A stretch of 64,000 bases of DNA from Saprospiraceae bacterium (GCA_019638455.1 JAHBTU010000004.1:186001-250000), one strand, 5' to 3'. Counted from the stretch's first letter, positions 53,638 to 58,735 are shown. Made by a program: numbers and translations. The notes: generated from the letters alone by a model not told the origin.

Positions 53638-53736
53638 ATGAGTGATACTGACAGCGAGCGTTACTTCGCCACTTCAATTGCGATACGATTGAACTCGTAA
53701 CAAGACACGTTCGCCACCTTTCGTTCACTCATTTTT
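53638..53736 (+). ncRNA. Candidate Y-RNA-like structured RNA, unit D (no tRNA inside)
   Basis: Outer helix ATGAGTGA (53638-53645) with TCACTCAT (53725-53732), then T5. Spacer TACTGACA. Inner helix GCGAGCGT (53654-53661) with ACGTTCGC (53707-53714), one G-U. TTACTTCG at 53661-53668. The loop holds a hairpin TTCAAT...ATTGAA and no tRNA. The common design with four other units supports a real RNA family; no direct evidence of transcription. Confidence 0.45.
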
Positions 53737-53777
53737 CAGGTTAAACGACGGATTTTCAAGATTTTATTTTCATCCAC

Positions 53778-53849
53778 GATGGCGTAGTTCAACGGCGGAA
53801 TGGGGGATTGTCTATCCTCAGGTTGCGGGTTCGAGTCCCGCCGTCATCG
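53778..53849 (+). tRNA. tRNA-Asp (GTC)
   Basis: Acceptor GATGGCG/CGTCATC, anticodon loop TTGTCTA, T-arm GCGGGTTCGAGTCCCGC. CCA is not encoded. First tRNA of the array. Confidence 0.9.
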
Positions 53850-53857
53850 CCCCGCTG

Positions 53858-54023
53858 AAAAGCGGACAAGCAAGCGGCAGTGAGAAATAGGGTTACTTCG
53901 GGTAAGAGTGTCACAATAACAATGTGAAAGTCGCAGGTTCGACTCCTGCCGCCTCCACGCAGTTTTTTTACAACAAGGAGGCGTAACTCAGTTTTCAAAC
54001 CCTATTCGGTTTTCTCCGCTTTT
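53858..54023 (+). ncRNA. Unit A: permuted tRNA-Val(AAC)-like RNA inside two helices
   Basis: Outer helix AAAAGCGGA (53858-53866) with TCCGCTTTT (54015-54023); inner helix AATAGGGTT (53886-53894) with AACCCTATT (53998-54006). TTACTTCG at 53893-53900. Inside, the 3' part of a tRNA (53897-53957: D-loop 3' side, anticodon arm TCACA-ATAACAA-TGTGA, T-arm GCAGGTTCGACTCCTGC, CGCCTCC, A) precedes the 5' part (53977-53991: GGAGGCG-TA-ACTC-AG). The two are separated by a 19-base linker with T7. Acceptor 7/7 bp and D-stem ACTC/GAGT match. Rejoined length is 76. It is a permuted tRNA gene or a tRNA-mimicking Y RNA. Confidence 0.6.
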
Positions 54024-54025
54024 TG

Positions 54026-54098
54026 GAGCGCGTAACTTAAACGGCAGAGTACCCGGCTTTTAACCGGGATTGTGCAGGTTCGATGCCTGCTGCGCTCA
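54026..54098 (+). tRNA. tRNA-Lys (TTT)
   Basis: Acceptor GAGCGCG/TGCGCTC, anticodon arm CCCGG-CTTTTAA-CCGGG, T-arm GCAGGTTCGATGCCTGC. It starts two bases after unit A ends. Confidence 0.9.
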
Positions 54099-54105
54099 CG
54101 AGGTT

Positions 54106-54190
54106 AATGGGATAATGAGGGAATGAAATAATGGGGTAATACCCAGATAGTCAATTAAATCCATTGCCCCATTATCTAATTATCCCATTG
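54106..54190. repeat. Palindromic AATGGGATAAT repeat
   Basis: Tandem units like AATGGGATAAT and AATGGGGTAAT on the left mirror ATTGCCCCATTAT and ATTATCCCATT on the right, between tRNA-Lys and tRNA-Ala. Confidence 0.75.
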
Positions 54191-54196
54191 AAAAAG

Positions 54197-54270
54197 GGGG
54201 GTGAATGTCCCAAGGCTGGCGACGCTGCCTTGCAAGCAGTGTGAGGTGGGTTCGATTCCCACCGCTTCCA
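54197..54270 (+). tRNA. tRNA-Ala (TGC)
   Basis: Anticodon arm GCTGC-CTTGCAA-GCAGT, T-arm GTGGGTTCGATTCCCAC. The acceptor GGGGGTG/CGCTTCC has three G-U pairs and the D-arm is short, so it is divergent. Confidence 0.75.
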
Positions 54271-54302
54271 CAGAGTTTGTTTAATCATTTGAAAATCAAA
54301 AA

Positions 54303-54377
54303 GTAGGAGTCGTTCTAATTGGTCAAGACACGCGGTTTGGAGCCGTGTAAATGCTCGTTCGAATCGAGCCTCCTGCA
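54303..54377 (+). tRNA. tRNA-Pro (TGG)
   Basis: Acceptor GTAGGAG/CTCCTGC, anticodon arm CGCGG-TTTGGAG-CCGTG, T-arm GCTCGTTCGAATCGAGC. Confidence 0.85.
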
Positions 54378-54420
54378 CGAATGAGAGAGGTGAGCAATGA
54401 GAAGGTGAGAAGTGCGATAC

Positions 54421-54492
54421 AGTCGCGTCGTTCAATCGGAAGGATGCCGGACTACGAATCCGGGGATTGGGGTTCGAATCCCTGCGTGACTG
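54421..54492 (+). tRNA. tRNA-Arg (ACG)
   Basis: Acceptor AGTCGCG/CGTGACT, anticodon arm CCGGA-CTACGAA-TCCGG, A34 expected to become inosine. It is immediately preceded by GTGAGAAGTGCGATAC, resembling the leader of the TTACTTCG units. Confidence 0.9.
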
Positions 54493-54496
54493 CGAA

Positions 54497-54672
54497 AAGA
54501 GGTTAGAAGGTTAGAAGGTTAGAAGGTTAGAAGGTTAGAAGGTTAGAAGGTTAGAAGGTTAGAAGGTTAGAAGGTTTGAAGGTTAGAAGGTTAGAAGGTT
54601 TGAAGGTTTGAAGGTTTGAAGGTTTCAGGTTGGCTCAACCATGTAACCTTCAAACCAGAAACCTTGAAACCT
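54497..54672. repeat. GGTTAGAA tandem repeat with mirrored arm
   Basis: About 16 units of GGTTAGAA or GGTTTGAA, then a central region and a short opposite arm (CTTCAAACCAGAAACCTTGAA). It lies between tRNA-Arg and tRNA-Leu. Confidence 0.85.
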
Positions 54673-54677
54673 TAACT

Positions 54678-54752
54678 GCCCAGGTAGCCCAACCGGAAGG
54701 AGGCGTTCCGCTCAGAACGGAAACAGTGTGGGTTCGAATCCCACCCGGGGTA
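54678..54752 (+). tRNA. tRNA-Leu (CAG), short variable loop
   Basis: Anticodon arm TTCCG-CTCAGAA-CGGAA, T-arm GTGGGTTCGAATCCCAC, acceptor GCCCAGG/CCGGGGT with one A-G mismatch. The variable loop has 5 bases; bacterial tRNA-Leu normally has a long variable arm. The TAGCCCAACCGGAAGG D-arm resembles phage or array-type tRNAs. Confidence 0.7.
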
Positions 54753-54759
54753 CGAGAAG

Positions 54760-54824
54760 ATGTGGGCGGACACATTTGGATAAACCCCAAAAACGCTGCG
54801 ACAGCAGTTGTGTCCGACCCACAT
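54760..54824. repeat. 15-bp inverted repeat between tRNA-Leu and tRNA-Gly
   Basis: ATGTGGGCGGACACA (54760-54774) with TGTGTCCGACCCACAT (54809-54824), one bulge. It resembles the outer helices of the units but has no TTACTTCG. Confidence 0.8.
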
Positions 54825-54830
54825 TGAATG

Positions 54831-54901
54831 GCGAGTATGGCGTAACGGCAGCGTTACAGTCTTCCAAACTGAAGGTGTCGGTTCGAATCCGGCTACTCGC
54901 A
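54831..54901 (+). tRNA. tRNA-Gly (TCC)
   Basis: Acceptor GCGAGTA/TACTCGC (7 bp), D-stem GCGT/AGCG, anticodon loop CTTCCAA in a CAGT/ACTG stem, T-loop TTCGAAT. Confidence 0.85.
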
Positions 54902-54914
54902 CAAAAGGAGGAAA

Positions 54915-54987
54915 AGGCGAAGTCGTTTAATGGCAAGGATGTCAGTTTGCAAAACTGAAGGTTCGGGTTCGATTCCCGGCTCGCCTC
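54915..54987 (+). tRNA. tRNA-Cys (GCA)
   Basis: Anticodon arm TCAGT-TTGCAAA-ACTGA, T-arm TCGGGTTCGATTCCCGG. The acceptor AGGCGAAG/CTCGCCT needs one bulged A. Confidence 0.8.
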
Positions 54988-54988
54988 C

Positions 54989-55061
54989 GGTGGCTTTAGT
55001 TTAACAGGTAAAATGCCGCGTTGTGGGCGCGGAGAACAGGGTTCGAGGCCCGAATGCCACC
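54989..55061 (+). tRNA. tRNA-His (GTG)
   Basis: Anticodon arm CCGCG-TTGTGGG-CGCGG, and the extra G at -1 opposite C73 typical of tRNA-His. The T-stem has only three good pairs (GGG/CCC). Confidence 0.8.
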
Positions 55062-55068
55062 CCATTGA

Positions 55069-55178
55069 AAAGGTTGATTAGGGTTTATGAAGGTTTATGA
55101 AGGTTGATGATTATCAACCTTCATCAACCTTCATAAACCTTCATAAACCCTAATCAACCTTCATAAACCCTAATCAAC
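55069..55178. repeat. Palindromic GGTTGAT/ATCAACC array abutting a tRNA half
   Basis: Left arm of GGTTGATTAGGG or GGTTTATGAAGG units and right arm of ATCAACCTTCATAAACC units, no core. It directly joins the 3' half of tRNA-Asn. Confidence 0.85.
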
Positions 55179-55220
55179 TTGTTAAGCCGAGAGTTGCAGG
55201 TTCGAGTCCTGCCGGGGCCG
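55179..55220 (+). pseudogene. 3' half of tRNA-Asn (GTT)
   Basis: From the anticodon (TTGTTAA) through GCCGA, variable GAGTT, T-arm GCAGGTTCGAGTCCTGC and acceptor 3' strand CGGGGCC. The required 5' strand GGCCCCG is not found nearby; the preceding DNA is tandem repeat. Either a truncated tRNA or one half of a split gene. Confidence 0.6.
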
Positions 55221-55227
55221 CAAAAAT

Positions 55228-55298
55228 TCTGGTGTAGCACAACGGCAGTGCGTCTGACTTGTAATCAGGGGATAACGGTTCGAATCCGTTTGCCAGAT
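55228..55298 (+). tRNA. tRNA-Thr (TGT)
   Basis: Acceptor TCTGGTG/TGCCAGA, D-stem GCAC/GTGC, anticodon arm TCTGA-CTTGTAA-TCAGG, T-arm AACGGTTCGAATCCGTT. Confidence 0.9.
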
Positions 55299-55302
55299 CT
55301 TC

Positions 55303-55410
55303 ATGATTAAAGTCATTAGAGGTAATTAAAGAGTCATTATTTTGATTTTCAATGACCCCAATGACCCTCAATGACCCCCAATGACCCTCAATGACCCTCA
55401 ATGACTCAAA
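55303..55410. repeat. Palindromic AATGACCC repeat
   Basis: A left part (AAAGTCATTAGAGGTAATTAAAG) and a right arm of AATGACCCTC and AATGACCCCC units, between tRNA-Thr and tRNA-Phe. Confidence 0.75.
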
Positions 55411-55415
55411 ATTTT

Positions 55416-55488
55416 GGGGATGTAGCTCCAACGGTAGAGCGGTGGTTTGAAGCACCACGCGATGCAGGTTCGACCCCTGCTGTCCCCG
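55416..55488 (+). tRNA. tRNA-Phe (GAA)
   Basis: Acceptor GGGGATG/TGTCCCC, D-stem GCTC/GAGC, anticodon arm GTGGT-TTGAAGC-ACCAC, T-arm GCAGGTTCGACCCCTGC. Confidence 0.85.
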
Positions 55489-55549
55489 CAAGTAAAGTTG
55501 GCAGTTGCGAAAAGAGCAACTGTCAACGATGAACAAACAACGATTTAAT

Positions 55550-55620
55550 TGTGCGGTAGTGTAACGGCAACACGCGGGCCTCATAAGCCCGAACTTCGGG
55601 TTCGAATCCCGGCCTCGCAA
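55550..55620 (+). tRNA. tRNA-Met/Ile2 (CAT)
   Basis: D-stem GTGT/ACAC, anticodon arm CGGGC-CTCATAA-GCCCG, T-loop TTCGAAT. The acceptor TGTGCGG/CCTCGCA has one C-U mismatch. Elongator Met or lysidine-type Ile cannot be told apart here. Confidence 0.8.
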
Positions 55621-55622
55621 CC

Positions 55623-55706
55623 AAACTGTGGCGGTGAGCCTGTGCGATACTTCGTTAGCAACCCGAAATCAAAACGCACAGGCAGGCTTTCTCCGCAGTT
55701 TTTTGA
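55623..55706 (+). ncRNA. Candidate Y-RNA-like structured RNA, unit E (no tRNA inside)
   Basis: Outer helix AAACTG/CAGTTT plus GCGG/CCGC; inner helix CCTGTGCG (55639-55646) with CGCACAGG (55675-55682). ATACTTCG at 55647-55654; 3' spacer CAGGCTTTCT; T6 at the end. The loop is only about 20 bases. Confidence 0.45.
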
Positions 55707-55720
55707 CAAGCAGTTTCTTC

Positions 55721-55800
55721 GACAGGAGAAACATGATTTACATGATTTTACAAGCCTTTTTCAAAAAAGAAAATCCTGTAAATTCTGTCAATCCTGTCAA
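55721..55800. repeat. TGACAGGATT-type palindrome, third copy
   Basis: GACAGGAGAAACATGATTTAC on the left and AATCCTGTAAATTCTGTCAA on the right. Related to 5263-5330 and 12594-12676. Confidence 0.7.
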
Positions 55801-55827
55801 AAAAAGAAAACCAAAAACCTGTTAAAT

Positions 55828-55898
55828 GGGGGTGAGCGTAGGATGTGCCGTTCGGTCTCCAAAACCGAATCGCCGGGGTTCGATTCCCCGCGCCCCTG
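55828..55898 (+). tRNA. tRNA-Trp (CCA)
   Basis: Anticodon arm TCGGT-CTCCAAA-ACCGA, T-arm CGGGGTTCGATTCCCCG, acceptor GGGGGTG/CGCCCCT. A very short D-arm. CCA follows in the DNA (55899-55901). Confidence 0.75.
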
Positions 55899-55900
55899 CC

Positions 55901-56041
55901 AAACAAACGATACTGAGGAACAGGCGTTACTTCGTAACTCAATGGTAGAGTTCTTGACTGAAATCAGGATGTTGCCGGTTCGACTCCGGCCAAGCGGCTT
56001 CACCGCCGTTCCGTACGCCTCCCGGCTTTGTTCGTTTGTTT
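55901..56041 (+). ncRNA. Unit B: permuted tRNA-Phe(GAA)-like RNA inside two helices
   Basis: Outer helix AAACAAACGA (55901-55910) with TCGTTTGTTT (56032-56041); inner helix AGGCGT(T)AC (55922-55930) with GTACGCCT (56013-56020). TTACTTCG at 55927-55934. D-arm ACTC-AATGGTA-GAGT, anticodon arm CTTGA-CTGAAA-TCAGG (6-base loop) and T-arm GCCGGTTCGACTCCGGC are followed by CAAGCGG, a five-base loop and CCGC. The acceptor pairs GCGG/CCGC directly across that loop and AAG with the TT(C)G after TTAC. The permutation thus lies within the acceptor 5' strand. Confidence 0.5.
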
Positions 56042-56047
56042 TTATTT

Positions 56048-56122
56048 GGATAAGTAGCTGAATTTGGTGCAAGCAACTGCCTGATATGCAGAAGGATGCA
56101 GGTTCGAGTCCTGCCTTATCCA
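56048..56122 (+). tRNA. tRNA-Ile (GAT)
   Basis: Acceptor GGATAAG/CTTATCC, anticodon loop CTGATAT in a CTGC/GCAG stem, T-arm GCAGGTTCGAGTCCTGC. Confidence 0.85.
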
Positions 56123-56130
56123 CACATTTT

Positions 56131-56211
56131 GGAAGTAATGAGAACGGTTACTCACGCTGACTGTAAATCAGCCGCCGCAAGGCTATGGAGGTTCGAATCC
56201 TTCTGCTTCCA
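56131..56211 (+). tRNA. tRNA-Tyr (GTA), class II
   Basis: Acceptor GGAAGTA/TGCTTCC, anticodon arm GCTGA-CTGTAAA-TCAGC, long variable arm CGCCGCAAGGCTATG, T-arm GGAGGTTCGAATCCTTC. Confidence 0.9.
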
Positions 56212-56235
56212 CAACCAACTCGAAATCAAAACTTG

Positions 56236-56742
56236 ATGATACTGGCGACCGACATATGCTACTTCGACAACACGGCAAAAGCCGTCGCTGTCGCATTTGA
56301 ACGCTGGGCGGACGAGCAGCCGACGCAAGTTTTCACTTGCCAACTCGACAAGGTGGAAGAATATGTGCCGGGCGAATTTTACAAACGCGAGTTGCCCTGC
56401 ATCCTGGAAGTGTTGAAACAAACTGACTTGAATCAAGTGGAAATCATCGTCGTGGACGGCTATGTAATATTGGACAACAACGGCAAAATCGGCCTCGGCG
56501 GACACCTGTTTCATGCGTTGGACGGCACAATACCTGTCATAGGAGTCGCCAAAACAAATTTTGCCAGCAATACCCGCCAAATGGTCGAGGTGCTGCGCGG
56601 CGGCAGCCAGCGCCCTCTGTTCGTGACGGCAATGGGCATAGATGTTTCGGAGGCGGCAAACCACATCCGCAGCATGGCCGGCGAATTCCGATTGCCGACT
56701 TTGCTCAAAGAAGTGGACAAAATCAGTAAAAAGATAAGATAG
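56236..56742 (+). CDS. nfi: Endonuclease V-family protein within the tRNA array
   Basis: The ATG at 56236 gives a 168-residue protein of the endonuclease V fold. The expected acidic and other active-site positions are visible: Asp in ATDICYFD, Glu in YKRELPCIL, Asp in IIVVDGYVIL, His in GLGGHLFHAL and Lys in VIGVAKTNF. Endonuclease V cleaves one base 3' of deoxyinosine in DNA, or inosine in RNA in some organisms. It is shorter than E. coli Nfi (about 220). It starts 24 bp after tRNA-Tyr and ends in a hairpin, so it is embedded in the tRNA transcription region; a link to inosine-34 tRNA-Arg is only speculative. Confidence 0.8.
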   Translation: MILATDICYFDNTAKAVAVAFERWADEQPTQVFTCQLDKVEEYVPGEFYKRELPCILEVLKQTDLNQVEIIVVDGYVILDNNGKIGLGGHLFHALDGTIPVIGVAKTNFASNTRQMVEVLRGGSQRPLFVTAMGIDVSEAANHIRSMAGEFRLPTLLKEVDKISKKIR

Positions 56743-56773
56743 AAGTAACACTTTTTCAAAAAGTGTCACTTCT
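56741..56773 (+). terminator. Hairpin overlapping the endonuclease V stop
   Basis: AGAAGTAACACTTTTT and AAAAAGTGTCACTTCT form a 16-bp stem with one mismatch around a single C. Confidence 0.7.
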
Positions 56774-56780
56774 GAACAAG

Positions 56781-56854
56781 GCTCCCGTAGGCGAACTGGC
56801 CAAGCCATCACGCTTTCGACGTGAAGATTACGGGTTCGAACCCCGTCGGGAGTA
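56781..56854 (+). tRNA. tRNA-Glu (TTC)
   Basis: Acceptor GCTCCCG/CGGGAGT, D-stem GGC/GCC, anticodon arm TCACG-CTTTCGA-CGTGA, T-arm ACGGGTTCGAACCCCGT. CCA follows (56855-56857). Confidence 0.9.
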
Positions 56855-56858
56855 CCAC

Positions 56859-56912
56859 CCGCCTACGCCTTTACCCGCCATAGTTTTAACGACGGCGGCA
56901 AGGCTACGGCGG
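56859..56912. repeat. Imperfect CCGCC-rich palindrome
   Basis: CCGCCTACGCC ... CCCGCC ATAGTTTTAACGAC GGCGG ... GGCTACGGCGG. The inner part resembles 53600-53625. Confidence 0.6.
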
Positions 56913-56914
56913 AT

Positions 56915-57064
56915 AAAGCAGTGGTGAGGATTGGGAGTTACTTCGATCACCAATCGAGAGGTCGCGGGTGCAAATCCCGTCGGAGGCCCTACATTTTTTC
57001 AACATGGCCTCCGTAGCTCAGCAGTTAGAGCACTTACGTACTCCTTCCGGTTTTCCCTGCTTTT
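56915..57064 (+). ncRNA. Unit C: permuted tRNA-like RNA directly upstream of rsr
   Basis: Outer helix AAAGCAG (56915-56921) with CTGCTTT (57057-57063); inner helix GGAGT(T)AC with GTACTCC (57038-57044). TTACTTCG at 56938-56945. The 3' part (56942-56988: anticodon-like arm TTCGA-TCACCAA-TCGAG, T-arm GCGGGTGCAAATCCCGT, CGGAGGC, C) precedes the 5' part (57006-57032: G-GCCTCCG-TA-GCTC-AGCAGTTA-GAGC-A), with a 17-base T-rich linker. The acceptor pairs 7/7 plus G-1/C73. Rejoined at 26/27 it is 74 nt. The anticodon would be ACC with C33, which is abnormal for a decoding tRNA and favours tRNA mimicry. Confidence 0.6.
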
Positions 57065-57112
57065 ATTTTTTTAAAAACCAATAACTAATAACTGACAACC
57101 AACAACTAAACA

Positions 57113-57185
57113 AGCCCGGTCGTATAGCGGCCAAATATCCCGGAATTTGACTCCGGGGACGAAGGTTCGAGTCCTTCCCGGGCTT
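57113..57185 (+). tRNA. tRNA-Gln (TTG)
   Basis: Acceptor AGCCCGG/CCGGGCT, anticodon arm CCGGA-ATTTGAC-TCCGG, T-arm GAAGGTTCGAGTCCTTC. Last tRNA of the array, 43 bp before rsr. The gap before it (57065-57112) is AACTAATAACTGACAACC-type low complexity. Confidence 0.85.
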
Positions 57186-57228
57186 CAACCTCTTCATTTC
57201 CAATTTCTTAATTTCTAATCTCTCAAAA

Positions 57229-58692
57229 ATGGCACTGTTCAATTTCCTGAAACAGAAACAAAACCGCACCACAAACCTTGCGGGCGGACAAGCCTACACG
57301 CAAACGCCGCAGATGCAACTTGTGTCCATCCTGCTGACCTCGTTCGCGCAAGATCAATTCTACCGCTCGGCAAAAAACACGTTCGATGACATCGTGAAAT
57401 TGCTGCCGCAAGTGGATGCGCAGTTTGCAGCCAAAGCCGCCGTATTCGCCCGCAACGAGTACGGGATGCGCTCCATCACCCACGTTTTGGCGGCAGAATT
57501 GGCCGCTCATGCGTCGGGTCAGGTGTGGAGCAAAAACTTCTACGACCGCATCGTACGCCGTCCCGACGACATGCTCGAAATCGCGGCCTACTATTTCGGC
57601 AAAGGCGGAAAAACGCTGCCAAACGCAATGAAAAAAGGCTTCGCCTCGGCGTTCGCCCGCTTCGATGGCTACCAATTGGCAAAATATCGCGGCGAGCAAA
57701 AAGCCGTGAAACTCGTGGACCTGGTGAACCTCGTGCGTCCAATGCCGAACGAGCGCAACGCGCTGGCTTTGAAACAATTGGTCGCTGGCGAACTGAAATC
57801 CGACTTGACTTGGGAGGCCAAACTGACCCAAGCAGGTCAGGTCGCCGAAACAGCGGAAGAAAAAGCCGAACTGAAAAGCGCGGCCTGGGCCGAACTCCTG
57901 CGCGCCAACAAACTCGGCTACCTCGCCCTGCTGCGCAACCTGCGCAACATCGCCGAGCAAGCCCCCGAACTGGCGCAGGAAGTCGCCGCCCAACTGACCG
58001 ACCGTCGCCGCATCAAGCAGTCGCTCGTGCTGCCGTTCCAGTACCTGTCGGCGCTCGACGCGATTCAGGACGCACAAGTGGAGCAAAAACGCCTGTTCCT
58101 GAACGCCCTAAACACGGCACTCGAACTCGCGCTCGACAACGTGCCGCGTTTCGCAGGCCGCACGCTCGTGGTGCTCGACGATTCTGGCTCGATGACGAGC
58201 GGCCGCACGAAATACGCCAACCGCACGCCGTTGCAAATCGGTTCGCTGTTCGCCGCGGCTTTGTTCAAAGCCAACGACGCAGACTTGATGCGTTTCTCCG
58301 ACGAGGCTTCCTACGTCCGTGAAAACCCAGCGGATTCGATGGCGGGCATCGCGGAACGGCTGGTGAAAAATGCCCGCTCAGCTGGTACGAACTTCCACGC
58401 CATTTTCCAAACGGCGAAGCAGAAGTACGACCGCATCGTCATCCTCTCGGATATGCAGGGCTGGATGCAGGGCGGCGCGCCGAAGGCTCCGCTCGCCGAG
58501 TATCGCCGCAAATACGACGCTAACCCGTTCGTGTATTCGTTCGACCTGCAAGGCTACGGCTCGCTGCAATTCCCGGAGCAAAACGTGTTCGCGCTCGCGG
58601 GTTTCAGCGACAAAGTGTTCGACCTCATGCAGTTGCTCGAAACCGACCGGCTGGCATTGATTCGTGAAATAGAAAAAGTGGAATTGAATTAG
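57229..58692 (+). CDS. rsr: TROVE/VWA protein, bacterial Ro60 orthologue Rsr
   Basis: A 487-residue protein. Residues about 15-310 form the TROVE HEAT-repeat ring (FARNEYGMRSITHVLAAELA, PDDMLEIAAYYFGKGG, GYLALLRNLRNIAEQAPEL). Residues about 310-485 are a VWA domain with an intact MIDAS, D317-x-S319-x-S321 in VVLDDSGSMTSG. Ro60/Rsr rings bind Y RNAs on the outside and misfolded RNA ends in the cavity, taking part in RNA quality control and stress maturation. It directly follows the tRNA array and three tRNA-mimicking units, the strongest contextual clue to their nature. No RtcB ligase gene is seen in the window. Confidence 0.9.
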   Translation: MALFNFLKQKQNRTTNLAGGQAYTQTPQMQLVSILLTSFAQDQFYRSAKNTFDDIVKLLPQVDAQFAAKAAVFARNEYGMRSITHVLAAELAAHASGQVWSKNFYDRIVRRPDDMLEIAAYYFGKGGKTLPNAMKKGFASAFARFDGYQLAKYRGEQKAVKLVDLVNLVRPMPNERNALALKQLVAGELKSDLTWEAKLTQAGQVAETAEEKAELKSAAWAELLRANKLGYLALLRNLRNIAEQAPELAQEVAAQLTDRRRIKQSLVLPFQYLSALDAIQDAQVEQKRLFLNALNTALELALDNVPRFAGRTLVVLDDSGSMTSGRTKYANRTPLQIGSLFAAALFKANDADLMRFSDEASYVRENPADSMAGIAERLVKNARSAGTNFHAIFQTAKQKYDRIVILSDMQGWMQGGAPKAPLAEYRRKYDANPFVYSFDLQGYGSLQFPEQNVFALAGFSDKVFDLMQLLETDRLALIREIEKVELN

Positions 58693-58735
58693 GAAGGCCA
58701 AGTCTCGCCCCTGTCCAAACGCAGGGCGTATTGGC

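Noticed and set aside
55901..56041. Hammerhead ribozyme, suggested by CTGAGGA in unit B
   Set aside because: The GAAA and cleavage-site elements are missing and the other units do not keep CTGANGA.
53858..57064. Group I or circularly permuted group II intron parts around the permuted tRNAs
   Set aside because: Flanks are only about 35-60 bases on each side, far too short for a catalytic core, and no domain V-like or P7-like motif is seen.
53778..57185. A stop-codon suppressor tRNA that could rescue the HNH and HigB stop codons
   Set aside because: All readable anticodons in the array were inspected and none is CTA or TTA. The interrupted genes are better seen as mutated.
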